Positions 1-10,516 of a DNA stretch of 64,000 nucleotides are shown here, one piece after another (position 1 is the first letter of the stretch; every line of letters begins with the position of its first letter). Below the pieces are notes generated by a model. The model did not search any database. It worked only from the letters and a program-made list of their open reading frames with translations, and was not told where the DNA came from. The stretch spans positions 3,370,501 through 3,434,500 of the forward strand of contig NZ_JACHLY010000001.1 in the NCBI RefSeq assembly GCF_014204715.1, written 5' to 3'. Origin of the DNA: Streptomonospora salina. Its GTDB lineage: Bacteria > Actinomycetota > Actinomycetes > Streptosporangiales > Streptosporangiaceae. Position numbers and translations under genes: made by a program.

Positions 1-180
1 CAGCGCGTCGATCCGCTCGCGCGCGGTCATCTTGCCCTTGGCGTGCTCTTTCTCGACGGCTCGTCGGGACCCGGCGTGCACCGCTTCGTGCCGGCGGCGC
101 TGGAGGTCGGCGAGTTTTCCCGCGGTGGTGTGGATGTCGATCTCGTCCGCGGGCAGCGGTTCAGGGGCTTCGGTGGCCAT
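1..180 (-). CDS. Acyl-CoA carboxylase beta subunit (carboxyltransferase), N-terminal fragment
   Basis: Only the first 60 codons are in the window, read leftward from ATG at 180. The peptide begins [18 protein letters not shown] and continues with [15 protein letters not shown] and [13 protein letters not shown]. This is the conserved N-terminus of actinobacterial propionyl/acetyl-CoA carboxylase beta subunits (PccB/AccD family). The enzyme transfers carboxyl from biotin to acyl-CoA in the cytoplasm, feeding fatty acid and polyketide precursors. The biotin protein ligase gene lies 3.1 kb away on the other strand, a common actinobacterial association, here separated by ppc. The identification rests on the N-terminus alone, so the exact substrate (acetyl or propionyl) cannot be told. 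Confidence 0.85.
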   Translation of the reverse strand, partial: MATEAPEPLPADEIDIHTTAGKLADLQRRRHEAVHAGSRRAVEKEHAKGKMTARERIDAL

Positions 181-600
181 AGGTACTCACGATAGCTCTG
201 GGTGCTCTGTACTGAAACGCCCCCCGCCGCCCGTTCCGGGGTGCGGCGCGGTGCACCGGTGACCGGGGCCGCGCGGCGGCTCCGGCTGCCGGAACCCCAA
301 AGGGCGGAGAAGTGCGGCCGAAACCGCGGGAAACGGCAGGGGGCGGGGGCGTCCGCCGCCCGTGTTGCGGGTACGGCCCGCGGCAGAGGGGCAGCGGGGC
401 GGGACGGCGGAGGGCGGTGCGCCCGCCGCACCGGCACCGGCCGGCCGCAGCGGCGGGGACCCGTCCGGCGGTCGGCATCCGCCGTACACAGGCCCTGCCC
501 TGCGGCTCGTCCGCGGGGTCCGGCGGCGGTGTCCGAGCGCGCCCACGCTGCCCGCGTCCCTGCAAAATGGTTCAGACCAATCGTGGGTAAGGTCGTGCAT
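181..600. other. Divergent intergenic region between acyl-CoA carboxylase and ppc
   Basis: This 420-base GC-rich spacer must hold the promoters of both divergent genes. An open frame continuous with ppc runs through it from 202, but its residues are Arg/Ala/Gly-rich and unlike any PEP carboxylase N-terminus, so I treat it as non-coding. I could not pick a convincing -10/-35 pair. Confidence 0.5.
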
Positions 601-3243
<2,643 letters not shown>

Positions 3244-3258
3244 CGGATCGGCCCCCGG

Positions 3259-3298
3259 CCGCGTCCGGGCCGTCGTGCGCACGACGGCCCGGACGCGG
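3259..3298 (+). terminator. Strong hairpin terminator after ppc
   Basis: Bases 3259-3298 are a perfect 40-base palindrome (core CCGCGTCCGGGCCGTCGT and its complement around GCGC) followed by TT. It starts 15 bases after the ppc stop. It also contains the spurious GTG at 3275 that would otherwise extend birA upstream. Confidence 0.85.
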
Positions 3299-3310
3299 TT
3301 GAATGGGCCT

Positions 3311-4213
3311 ATGAGCACACCCGCCGCAGCCGCCTCCGGCGGCGCCCCGGACGCGGGCGGCCACCGCCCGCCGCTGGACGGGCCCGCACTCGAACGCGCT
3401 CTGGTCCGCCCCGGTGGCCTGTGGCGCTCGGTCGACGTGCGGTCCGAGACCGCCTCCACCAACAGCGCGCTGCTCGACCGCGCCCGCGGCGGGGCCCCCG
3501 GGGGAACGGTCCTGGCCGCCGACCTCCAGACGGCCGGGCGGGGACGGCTCGACCGCGGGTTCGACGCGCCGCCGCGCGCCGCGCTGACCGTTTCGGCGCT
3601 GGTGCGCCCCGGCGTCGCACCGCCCCGCCTGGGGTGGCTGCCGCTGCTCATGGGCGTGGCGGCGGTCCGCGCGCTGCGCAGCGGCCCCGACGTCCCCGCT
3701 GTGCTGAAGTGGCCCAACGACCTCTTGGAGCGGAGCAGCGAGCTCAAGCTCGCCGGGATCCTCTCCGAAGCGGCCTTCCCCGGCGATCCGGACGCCGCGG
3801 GTGGGGGCGCCGGGAACGCGGGGGTCGGTGTCGTTATCGGAATCGGACTCAACGTGTCCCAGCGCCGCGGCGAACTGCCCGTCGACACCGCCTCCTCCCT
3901 GGCGCTGTGCGGCGCCCCCGGCGCCGACCGCCAAGAGCTGTGCGCGGAGCTGCTGAAGGAGTTCGCGGCGCTGTACACCGCCTGGGCGGACGCCGGCGGC
4001 GACGCCGAAGCGGCGGGCCTGGCCGGCGAGTACCACGCCTGCTGCGCGACCCTCGGCCGGCGCGTGCTCGCCCACCTGCCCGGCGGACGCGAGCTGCGCG
4101 GCCGGGCGGCCCGCGTTGACGCCGACGGGCGCCTTGCCGTGCACGACGACGCGGGCGCCGAGCACACGCTCAGCGCCGGCGACGTCGTCCACCTCCGCCC
4201 GGACGGGGGGTAG
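3311..4213 (+). CDS. birA: Biotin--[acetyl-CoA-carboxylase] ligase
   Basis: The enzyme makes biotinyl-5'-AMP and transfers biotin to the carrier lysine of acyl-CoA carboxylases. The 300-residue protein has TAGRGRLDRGF with the biotin-adenylate-binding GRGR at residues 76-79, LKWPND with Lys133, KLAGILSEA, VVIGIGLNVSQ, and the C-terminal SH3-like BPL_C segment (LGRRVLAHLPGG to GDVVHLRP). There is no N-terminal helix-turn-helix, only about 30 low-complexity residues, so it is the monofunctional type and not a repressor. Start ATG 3311 was preferred because the longer frame begins inside the ppc terminator. Its likely substrate partner is the carboxylase encoded at the left edge. Confidence 0.95.
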   Translation: MSTPAAAASGGAPDAGGHRPPLDGPALERALVRPGGLWRSVDVRSETASTNSALLDRARGGAPGGTVLAADLQTAGRGRLDRGFDAPPRAALTVSALVRPGVAPPRLGWLPLLMGVAAVRALRSGPDVPAVLKWPNDLLERSSELKLAGILSEAAFPGDPDAAGGGAGNAGVGVVIGIGLNVSQRRGELPVDTASSLALCGAPGADRQELCAELLKEFAALYTAWADAGGDAEAAGLAGEYHACCATLGRRVLAHLPGGRELRGRAARVDADGRLAVHDDAGAEHTLSAGDVVHLRPDGG

Positions 4214-4328
4214 TCGGCGCACCGCCCGGGGGCGATCCGCGCCGGGCGGATCGCCCGCCCGCTCCTCGGCGCCGGTCGCCAGCACGTGCTGCCGCGCTTT
4301 CCCAGCGGTGCTGTGCGAGGATCGGAGT

Positions 4329-4901
4329 ATGGCAACAGGACGGCGCCATCTGGCAGGCGACGAGGAGCTGATCCACGTCACCCGCAGGCACTGGACCACC
4401 GTGGTGGGAGCGTTCACCGCGCTCGTCGCGATCGCGGCCGCCGCCGCGGTCGTCGTCCGGCTGCTGCCGTTCGGGGAGGAATGGGCGCGCTGGACCTCCT
4501 ACGCCGTGATCGCGGCCGCGGTCGTCGCCGCGGTCCTCCTGTGGCTGATGCCGTTCCTGCGGTGGTGGAGCGACCTCTACATCCTCAGCGACCGGCGGCT
4601 GATGAACAGGTACGGCCTGCTGACCCAGCACGGCCGGGACATCCCGCTCAGCCGCGTCAACGACGTCTCCTACAGCATGTCCCTGGGCGACCGGATCACC
4701 GGACGCGGGACGCTGACGGTGCGCTCCGCGGCGGAGCAGGACGGCTTGGAGCTGCGCGGCATCCCGCGGGTGCGGTGGCTGCAGAGCGAGATCTACCGCG
4801 TGGTCGAGGACTCCCAACGCCGCGAAGCGGGACCGGGCCGGGCGGGCCGGGAGGAGCGCGACGAGGACGGCCCGCCGCCCGACCCGGGCGAAAGCCCGTG
4901 A
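4329..4901 (+). CDS. PH (bPH2) domain membrane protein
   Basis: The protein has 190 residues. Two hydrophobic segments (about residues 20-42 and 52-76, ending WLMPFLRWW) anchor it in the membrane. The bacterial pleckstrin-homology type 2 domain follows: DLYILSDRRLMNRYGLL, DIPLSRVNDVSYSMSLGDRI, GTLTVRSAAEQDG and a C-terminal helix with an acidic tail. Start ATG 4329 is preceded by GAGGATCGGAG. The gene sits between birA and the adenylate cyclase on the same strand, a neighbourhood often seen in actinobacteria. The family is widespread but its ligand and function are not established. Confidence 0.85.
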   Translation: MATGRRHLAGDEELIHVTRRHWTTVVGAFTALVAIAAAAAVVVRLLPFGEEWARWTSYAVIAAAVVAAVLLWLMPFLRWWSDLYILSDRRLMNRYGLLTQHGRDIPLSRVNDVSYSMSLGDRITGRGTLTVRSAAEQDGLELRGIPRVRWLQSEIYRVVEDSQRREAGPGRAGREERDEDGPPPDPGESP

Positions 4902-4928
4902 GCAGGGGCGGTCGAAGACGGAGTCTTC

Positions 4929-4955
4929 TTGACGCGCACCGCCTCCACGTACTAA
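4929..4955 (+). promoter_or_regulatory. Possible promoter of the adenylate cyclase gene
   Basis: TTGACG at 4929-4934 is followed after 15 bases by TACTAA at 4950-4955, about 100 bases before the cyclase start. The spacer is short for a vegetative promoter, so this is tentative. Confidence 0.3.
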
Positions 4956-5055
4956 ACCGACAATGGCAGGCGGGCGACGCACCCCTTGAGCCGTCCGCCC
5001 GCCGCCTCCTCCCCGCAGCACCGCCGCCCACTGGTCTCCGACACGAGAGTTTCTG

Positions 5056-6063
5056 ATGCCGTCGCGTCCCGACCCCACGGAGATCGAATCCGTCCTGCTC
5101 GGCGGGGAGGCCCGCTACACGCGGGAGGAGGCGATCCGGCTCTCCGGCGCCCCCGGCGACTTCTCCAAGCGGGTGTGGCGGGCGCTGGGCTTCGCGACCC
5201 GGGGCGAGGACGAGATCGCCTTCAGCGACGGCGACGTCGAGGCGCTGCGCATCACCGCCGAGCTGATGAAGGACGGCGTCCTGGACGAGGACGCCGCCAT
5301 CCGGCTCGCCCGCTCCATGGGCCAGACGATGGCGCGGCTGGCGGAATGGCAGACCAGCATCCTGTCCACGCTGTCCCACTCGCCCGACAAGAGCACCGAC
5401 GAGGAGCCCCACGGGCCGCTGGTCGGCATGGCCCAAGGGCTGATGCCCGGAATCGAGACCCTGCTGCTGCACATCTGGCGCCGCCAGCTGGCCGCGTCCG
5501 TGGCCCGCCGTATCGCCTTCGTGCGCAGCAGTGAGGACGCCGCGCCCACCTACTTCCCGCTGGCGGTGGGCTTCGCCGACCTGGTGTCGTTCACGACGCT
5601 CAGCCGCGAACTGGACGAGGTGGAGCTGGCCGAGGTGGTCGAGAGCTTCGAGTCCACCGCCACCGACATCGTGGCTTCGGGCGGCGGGCGCGTGGTCAAG
5701 ACGCTCGGCGACGAGATCCTCTACGTCGCCAACACCGCCAAGCAGGCCGCCGAGATCGCGCTGCAGCTCGCCGACGGCGTCAAAACCCATGTCGAGGTGC
5801 CCGACGTCCGGGTGGGGCTGGCCCACGGACCGGTGCTGGCGCTACTGGGCGACGTCTTCGGCACCACCGTCAACCGCTCCTCGCGGCTGACCTCCTTCGC
5901 CCGTCCGGGCACGATCCTGATCGACGAGGCCACGGCCGAGCTGCTCAGCGGCGACTCGTCGCTGCAGGTGGTCGCTGCGCGGGCGCGCCACGCACACGGG
6001 CTGGGCCAGCTGCAGCCCTACGCCCTGCGCCGCAGCTTCGAGCCCGCCGGCCCGGCGGCCTGA
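5056..6063 (+). CDS. Class III adenylate cyclase, Rv1264-like
   Basis: The 335-residue protein is predicted to make cAMP from ATP. The N-terminal 160 residues resemble the regulatory half of Rv1264-type cyclases (YTREEAIRLSGAP near residue 19), which is autoinhibitory and pH-sensing in the mycobacterial enzyme. The catalytic half starts near residue 168. FADLVSFT carries metal-binding Asp175. VVKTLGDEILYV carries Lys215, expected to select adenine, and the second metal Asp219. GTTVNRSSRL carries Asn273 and Arg277 that stabilise the transition state. All catalytic residues are present, so an active homodimer is expected. The actual stimulus here is unknown. An AT-rich hairpin terminator follows. 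Confidence 0.93.
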   Translation: MPSRPDPTEIESVLLGGEARYTREEAIRLSGAPGDFSKRVWRALGFATRGEDEIAFSDGDVEALRITAELMKDGVLDEDAAIRLARSMGQTMARLAEWQTSILSTLSHSPDKSTDEEPHGPLVGMAQGLMPGIETLLLHIWRRQLAASVARRIAFVRSSEDAAPTYFPLAVGFADLVSFTTLSRELDEVELAEVVESFESTATDIVASGGGRVVKTLGDEILYVANTAKQAAEIALQLADGVKTHVEVPDVRVGLAHGPVLALLGDVFGTTVNRSSRLTSFARPGTILIDEATAELLSGDSSLQVVAARARHAHGLGQLQPYALRRSFEPAGPAA

Positions 6064-6126
6064 GCATTCGCGCGCCCGCCTGTCTCCCGCCACCGCCCCG
6101 AGGGGCGCCGGTCCCACCGAGCGCGA

Positions 6127-6164
6127 GGTTTTTACCGGCACAGCGCCGGAGAACGGTGAAAACC
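6127..6164 (+). terminator. AT-rich hairpin terminator between adenylate cyclase and tetR
   Basis: GGTTTTTACCG (6127-6137) pairs with CGGTGAAAACC (6154-6164), 11 pairs with one T-G, around a 16-base loop. It lies between convergent genes. The base-pairing is better for plus-strand transcripts. Its AT content stands out against the GC-rich surroundings. Confidence 0.6.
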
Positions 6165-6208
6165 CCGAGATCGTTTCGGCGGACCCGGCACAACGGGGAC
6201 ACTCGCGC

Positions 6209-6826
6209 TCAGTCGGCGGCGCCGCCGCGCGGACGGAGCCCGTCGAGGGCGGCGACCACGACCCGCTCGGCGTAGTCGCCGGTCAGTTCGCCGCCGCGAA
6301 GCATCCAGCGGTTGAGCAGCGGGCCCCAGATCAGGTCGACGGCCACGTCCGGATCGAGGTCGGCGGAAAGTTCCCCGGCCCGCTGCGCACTGCGCAGCCG
6401 GTCCTTCTTGAGCTCGCGCATCGGCCGTTCCAACCGCTCGGTGTAGGCCCGGGCCAGGTCGGGGTCGTGGGCGATCTCGGTGTTCAGGGCGCGCATCGGC
6501 TCGTCGTAGCGGGGATCGTTCAGTTCGTCGACGGTCGCCCGTAGCACGGCGACGAGGTCGGCCTCCAGGTCGCCGGTATCGGGTAGCGCCGGGGAGCCGC
6601 CGGAATCCTCGGACAGCATCAGGAACGCGTCGAACAGCACTGCGCCCTTCGACGGCCACCAGCGGTAGACGGTCTGCTTGCCGACTCCCGCGCGGGCCGC
6701 GATGCCCTCGATGCTCAGTCCGGCGTAGCCGGCCTCGCCGACGAGGTCGAAGGCGGTGCTGAGGATCGCTCGGCGCGACGCGTCGCTGCGCCGCGCGGGG
6801 TCGGGGTCGGTGCGCACCGCGTGCAT
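6209..6826 (-). CDS. TetR/AcrR family transcriptional regulator
   Basis: The 205-residue protein has the TetR helix-turn-helix in residues 15-60: RRAILSTAFDLVGEAGYAGLSIEGIAARAGVGKQTVYRWWPSK. A C-terminal ligand domain follows (DLDPDVAVDLIWGPLLNRWML), of the TetR_C_33-like type. ATG at 6826 has a good ribosome-binding site (GGAAGG, 6-7 bases upstream) and gives the typical length. The frame stays open to 7153, but that would run through the transposon gene. Its original target may have been the short-chain dehydrogenase whose remnant lies at 8196-8497, before the TnpB element separated them. That link is inference from a common gene pairing. Confidence 0.88.
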   Translation of the reverse strand: MHAVRTDPDPARRSDASRRAILSTAFDLVGEAGYAGLSIEGIAARAGVGKQTVYRWWPSKGAVLFDAFLMLSEDSGGSPALPDTGDLEADLVAVLRATVDELNDPRYDEPMRALNTEIAHDPDLARAYTERLERPMRELKKDRLRSAQRAGELSADLDPDVAVDLIWGPLLNRWMLRGGELTGDYAERVVVAALDGLRPRGGAAD

Positions 6827-6977
6827 GATCCCTTCCGCGAGCGGGTGAACGTCGGGGAATCCCTCGTGGCTGTACTCGGTGGGGAAAGCCGCGTGCGCGT
6901 GGAGGACGGAAACACGGGGTCTGCCGGTTCCGGCGTTTTCGTGCGTGCCCGTGAACCCCGGTAGTACGTGGGTTCGC

Positions 6978-8176
6978 ATGCAGCTTCGGTACCGGTTCCG
7001 CCTGTACCCGAACGGTCCCCAGCGCCAAGCGTTGGCGCGGGCGTTCGGGTGCGCGCGGGTCGTGTTCAACGACGGGCTGCGGGCGCGGGAGGCCGCCCGC
7101 GCCGAAGGCGGGGCGCTCCCGACGACGGGCGGGTTGTCCGCGACGCTGATCACCGAAGCGAAGAAGACCGACGAGCGCGCATGGTCGGGCGACGTGTCCG
7201 CCGTGGTCCTGCAGCAGGCGCTGAGGGATCTGGACGCCGCCTACCGCACCTTCTTCGACGGCCTCAAAGGCACGCGCCCCCGCGTGGGCGCACCCCGGTT
7301 CAAGTCCCGCAAAGACCGGCGTCAGACCGTCCGGTTCACTGCCAACGCCCGCTGGAGGATCACGACCGGCGGCGACCTGTCGCTACCCAAGATCGGGAAC
7401 GTGCGCGTGACGTGGTCCCGCGCGCTACCGTCGGTGCCGTCGTCGGTCACCGTGGTCAAGGACGCCGCCGGACGGTACTTCGCGAGCTTCGTCGTCGAGA
7501 CCGGCCGGGACGAGACGCTGCCCGAGACCACCGGCGAGGTCGGCATCGACCTCGGGTTGGGGCACTTCGCGGTGCTGTCGGACGGCACGAAGGTCGACTC
7601 GCCCCGGTTCCTGCGCCGGGCCGAGAAGAAGCTCAAGCGGGAACAGCGCAACCTGTCCCGCACACAGAAGGGGTCGGCCAACCGGGACAAGGCCAGGGTG
7701 AAGGTCGCCCGCGCTCACGCCCGGGTCGCCGACGCACGGCGCGATTTCCACCACCGGCTCTCCACCCGGCTGATCCGCGAGAACCAAGCGGTGGCCGTGG
7801 AGACCCTGGCGGTGAACGGGCTCGCCCGCACCAGGCTGGCCAAGTCGGTGCATGACGCGGGGTGGTCGGCGTTCGTGCGCATGCTGGAGTACAAGGCCGC
7901 GCGGTACGGCCGGAGGCTGGTCAGGATCGGGCGGTTCGAACCCACGTCCCGGGTGTGCTCGGTGTGCGGCGTCAAGGACGGGCCCAAGCGTGCGGCGACT
8001 GCGGGGCCGTGCTGGACCGGGATATCAACGCGGCGGGCAACGTCGCCACGGCCGCCGGGCTGGCGGCATCAGCCCGTGGAGCGCAGGTAAGACCCGAACC
8101 CGTTCGGGCGCAGCGCGGTGAAGCGGGAACCCGCCGAAGCGGTCACCCGACCGCCGTAGGAATCCCCGGCTTTTAG
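6978..8176 (+). pseudogene. tnpB: TnpB (IS605 OrfB) RNA-guided nuclease, frameshifted
   Basis: The reading frame from ATG 6978 starts MQLRYRFRLYPNGPQR, a typical OrfB start. It has RuvC-I at VGIDLGLGHFAVLSDG, RuvC-II at AVAVETLAVNGL and the first zinc knuckle CSVCGVKDGPK. After lysine codon 7986 the frame is wrong. The second knuckle and RuvC-III (ACGDCGAVLDRDINAAGN) continue in the next frame from 7988 and run to TAG at 8174-8176. The distance between the two CxxC pairs is about six codons shorter than I expect for the family. This looks like a small real deletion rather than a one-base sequencing slip. Without in-frame RuvC-III the product should be inactive. In its own frame translation ends near 8090. 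Confidence 0.85.
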
Positions 8177-8195
8177 GCCGGGGAGCGGAAGCCAA
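8056..8195 (+). ncRNA. Omega-RNA (reRNA)-like hairpin series at the tnpB 3' end
   Basis: Five consecutive perfect hairpins overlap the tnpB 3' end. They are CGGGCTG/CAGCCCG (8056-8076), CCCGAAC/GTTCGGG (8093-8108), GCGGG/CCCGC (8123-8134), GCGGTC/GACCGC (8139-8154) and CCCCGGC/GCCGGGG (8164-8183). The tnpB stop codon lies in the loop of the last one. This matches the known architecture of TnpB guide RNAs, whose scaffold overlaps the tnpB end and whose guide is the sequence beyond the right end. Here the guide would start near 8196 inside the dehydrogenase remnant. Expression is not shown. Confidence 0.6.
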
Positions 8196-8497
8196 TGGAC
8201 GGATCTGTACACGCGCATGCGCACCACCGAACCGCTGGAGGCCTACGCTCCGCTGCGGGCGGAACTGGAGCGGCAGTGGTCCCAGGCCGAATCCGAGCCG
8301 GTCGACAGCGAACCCCGGATCGCCGCCGAGGCCCTGCTCACGCTGGTCGACAACGACGACCGCCGCTGCGGCTGCTGCTCGGCAGCATGGTCTACGACCT
8401 CGCCTTCGACGTCTCCCGGCAGCGTATGGACACCTGGGCGCGGTGGGAGGAGGTGAGCCGGGCCGCCGAGCATCCGGTGCCCGCGCCCTCGGCGTAG
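8196..8497 (+). pseudogene. Short-chain dehydrogenase C-terminal remnant
   Basis: From 8196 the frame reads WTDLYTRMRTTEPLEAYAPL, then PRIAAEALLTLVDNDD. It shifts near 8358 to the next frame, which continues PPLRLLLGSMVYDLAFDV and RMDTWARWEEVSRAAEHP and stops at 8497. This is the usual C-terminus of actinobacterial SDR oxidoreductases (AAEALLTLVD...LRLLLGS). The first 170-200 residues, including the NAD-binding and catalytic regions, are missing, and a frameshift splits the rest. The remnant begins exactly at the right end of the TnpB element. The missing 5' part is not on the element's left side, so an adjacent deletion is likely. Confidence 0.75.
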
Positions 8498-8518
8498 GGT
8501 GCGGCCGCACCCGCGCCG

Positions 8519-8558
8519 CACCCGCGCCGCTGCCGGGCGGCCGGGCGCGGCGCGGGTG
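8519..8558. terminator. Hairpin between the dehydrogenase remnant and purK
   Basis: CACCCGCGCCGC (8519-8530) pairs perfectly with GCGGCGCGGGTG (8547-8558) and ends just before the purK stop at 8561. The left arm is repeated once upstream at 8508-8519, and GGGTGCGGCCGCACCC at 8497-8512 is itself a palindrome. Confidence 0.65.
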
Positions 8559-8560
8559 CC

Positions 8561-9718
8561 TCAGCCCTGGTCGCCGCGCAGGTAGGAGGCCGCGTCCCGG
8601 GCCCGTGCGAGCAGGTCCGCGGGGTCCTCGCCGGCGACGTTGACGTGGCCGATCTTGCGGCCGGGGCGGACCTGCTTGCCGTAGAAGTGGACCTTGGCCT
8701 CGGGGTCCTTGGCCATGACGTGGATGTAGCGCTCGTAGACGGCGGGGTCCTCGCCGCCGAGCACGTTGGCCATCACCGTGTAGGGCGCGGTGCTGCGCGG
8801 GGATCCCAGCGGCAGGTCCAGCACCGCGCGCAGGTGCTGCTCGAACTGCGAGGTGCGGGCGCCGTCCATGGTCCAGTGCCCGGAGTTGTGCGGGCGCATC
8901 GCGAGTTCGTTGACGACGACTCCGCGGTCGGTCTCGAACAGCTCCACGGCGAGGACGCCGGCCACGTTCAGCGCGTGGGCGAGGTCGATCGCCAGTTGCT
9001 GGGCGGCGGTGGCCTTCTCGTCGTCCAGGCCGGGGGCCGGGGCGATCACCTCGCGGCAGATGCCGTCGCGCTGGACGGTCTCGACCACCGGGTAGACGGC
9101 CAGCTGGCCGTAGGGCGAGCGCGCGACCTGCACCGCCAGCTCGCGGCGGAAGGAGACCCGCTCTTCGGCGAGCAGCTGCACACCGTTCTCCGCGGCGCGC
9201 TCCAGCACCTCCCGGGCCTGGGCGCTGTCGGCGGCGACCCACACGCCCTTGCCGTCGTAGCCGCCGCGGGCGGCCTTGAGGACCACGGGCCACCCGGTCT
9301 CACCCGCGAACGCCTCGATCTGGCCGAGGGCGGTCACCATCCGCCAGCGCGGGCACGGCACGCCCAGCTCTTCGGCGCGTGTGCGCATGCGCAGCTTGTC
9401 CTGGGCGTGCTCCAGGGCTGCGCGGCTCGGGCGCACGCGGGCGCCCGCCTCCTCGATCTCCCGCAGGACGGGTTCGGGCACGTGCTCGTGGTCGAAGGTG
9501 AGCACGTCGCAGGACTTGGCGAAGGCCAGCAGGTCGTCCCGGCCCCGGTCGTCACCGAGGTGGACGTCGCCGCAGACGCGCGCCGCGCTGTCGGAGGGCG
9601 AACCCGCCAGGACCCGGAAGTCCACGCCCAGGGCGATGCCCGCCTGGTGGGTCATGCGGGCCAGCTGCCCGCCGCCGACCATCCCCACGCGGGGGACGGG
9701 CCGATGATGCTCGCTCAC
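8561..9718 (-). CDS. purK: N5-carboxyaminoimidazole ribonucleotide synthase
   Basis: PurK is the ATP-grasp enzyme that carboxylates AIR to N5-CAIR in de novo purine synthesis. PurE (13610-14149) then rearranges the product. The 385-residue protein shows VGMVGGGQLARMTHQAG at the start, DVLTFDHEHVP, VVLKAARGGYDGKGVW in the ATP-grasp fold, VVNELAMRPHNSGHWT for metal/ATP binding, and the C-terminal KVHFYGKQVRPGRKIGHVN. GTG at 9718 is preceded by GAGGAAC at suitable spacing. In many bacteria purE and purK are adjacent. Here they are 4 kb apart with GtrA, a two-component system and an MBL-fold gene between them. Confidence 0.96.
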   Translation of the reverse strand: MSEHHRPVPRVGMVGGGQLARMTHQAGIALGVDFRVLAGSPSDSAARVCGDVHLGDDRGRDDLLAFAKSCDVLTFDHEHVPEPVLREIEEAGARVRPSRAALEHAQDKLRMRTRAEELGVPCPRWRMVTALGQIEAFAGETGWPVVLKAARGGYDGKGVWVAADSAQAREVLERAAENGVQLLAEERVSFRRELAVQVARSPYGQLAVYPVVETVQRDGICREVIAPAPGLDDEKATAAQQLAIDLAHALNVAGVLAVELFETDRGVVVNELAMRPHNSGHWTMDGARTSQFEQHLRAVLDLPLGSPRSTAPYTVMANVLGGEDPAVYERYIHVMAKDPEAKVHFYGKQVRPGRKIGHVNVAGEDPADLLARARDAASYLRGDQG

Positions 9719-9841
9719 AGTTCCTCAACTCGTCGACGACTTCTACGCTGGTCCGCGGTCGGGGGAGTAGGCTGGAGCGGCCCCCGGGGCGGCTCCCCCC
9801 GGGAGTCTAGTGACCACCTGGGCAAAGGAGTGGATCCCCCT

Positions 9842-10348
9842 GTGCGATCGGTGCTCGTGACGCCGGAGCGGCTCCCGCGGCTGTTCCGTGAGCTGGCCAA
9901 GTTCGGCACGGTCGGAGGGGCGGCCTACGTGGTCCAGCTGGCCGCGACCAACCTGTTCTGGCTCGCTCTCGACGCCCCGCCGCTGGCGGGCCAGGCCCTC
10001 GGCGTGCTGATCGCCACCGTCGTGGCCTTCCTCGGCAACCGCTTCTGGACCTTCGGCCACCGCGCCCGCACCGGCCTGGCCCGCGAGTACGTCCTGTTCT
10101 TCGTGTTCAACGCGATCGGCCTGGGCATCCAGCTGGCCTGCTTGGGGATCTCGGTCTACGCGCTGGGCTTCGACGGCCCCCTGGCGCGCAACATCGCCGG
10201 CAACGTCGTCGGCGTGGGTGCGGGATCGGTATTCCGGTTCGTGTCCTACAAGCTGTGGGTGTTCCCGCCGCGGCCCGAGGAGCGTCCCGCCGGGGCGCCG
10301 GACGCTGCCGGAACTGCCGCATCCGCGCGCCGGGCCGAGCCCTCCTGA
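9842..10348 (+). CDS. GtrA family membrane protein
   Basis: The 168-residue protein has four predicted membrane helices: ELAKFGTVGGAAYVVQLAAT, LGVLIATVVAFLGNRFWTF, YVLFFVFNAIGLGIQLACL and a final helix containing GNVVGVGAGSVFRFVSYKLWVF. The FLGNRFWTFG and FRFVSYKLWVF motifs are typical of GtrA/DPMS-associated proteins. These are thought to help flip or channel polyprenyl-phosphate-linked sugars. Start GTG 9842 lies 11 bases after AAAGGAG. The frame is open far upstream but there overlaps purK antisense. It is divergent from purK. A polyprenyl-phosphate GT2 is encoded at 46590, but no direct link is shown. Confidence 0.85.
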   Translation: MRSVLVTPERLPRLFRELAKFGTVGGAAYVVQLAATNLFWLALDAPPLAGQALGVLIATVVAFLGNRFWTFGHRARTGLAREYVLFFVFNAIGLGIQLACLGISVYALGFDGPLARNIAGNVVGVGAGSVFRFVSYKLWVFPPRPEERPAGAPDAAGTAASARRAEPS

Positions 10349-10516
10349 GGCGGCCGGCGCGGCGGTAAATTCCCGGTACGGGGCCGGCAAAGAATGCGCC
10401 AACGCCAGAAAATTGTCGCCGTATGTCCGCTATGCGGTCGGTGTGTTTTCGATCGACCCGGGTCTTTACGGCGCGCATCATAGGGAAATACGTGCCGCCG
10501 CTTTACGATCGGTCGT

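Larger units (their letters stand above)
6978..8195 (+). mobile_element. Decayed IS605/IS1341-type TnpB element
   Basis: The element consists of a solitary frameshifted tnpB plus a right end. No TnpA transposase accompanies it. The right end is taken as about 8195, just after hairpin 8164-8183 and the bases GGAAGCCAA, because dehydrogenase coding sequence resumes at 8196. The left end is unresolved and lies between 6827 and 6977. Confidence 0.7.

Noticed and set aside
202-600. N-terminal extension of PEP carboxylase
   Set aside because: PEP carboxylase similarity begins near 601-660. The upstream codons are low-complexity and overlap the expected promoter region.
3275-3310. Upstream GTG start for birA
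   Set aside because: It lies inside the perfect 40-base terminator palindrome of ppc; ATG 3311 fits the family better.
6827-7153. Longer TetR protein reading through the tnpB 5' region
   Set aside because: The helix-turn-helix is near the N-terminus in this family, and ATG 6826 has a good ribosome-binding site. The extension is antisense to tnpB.
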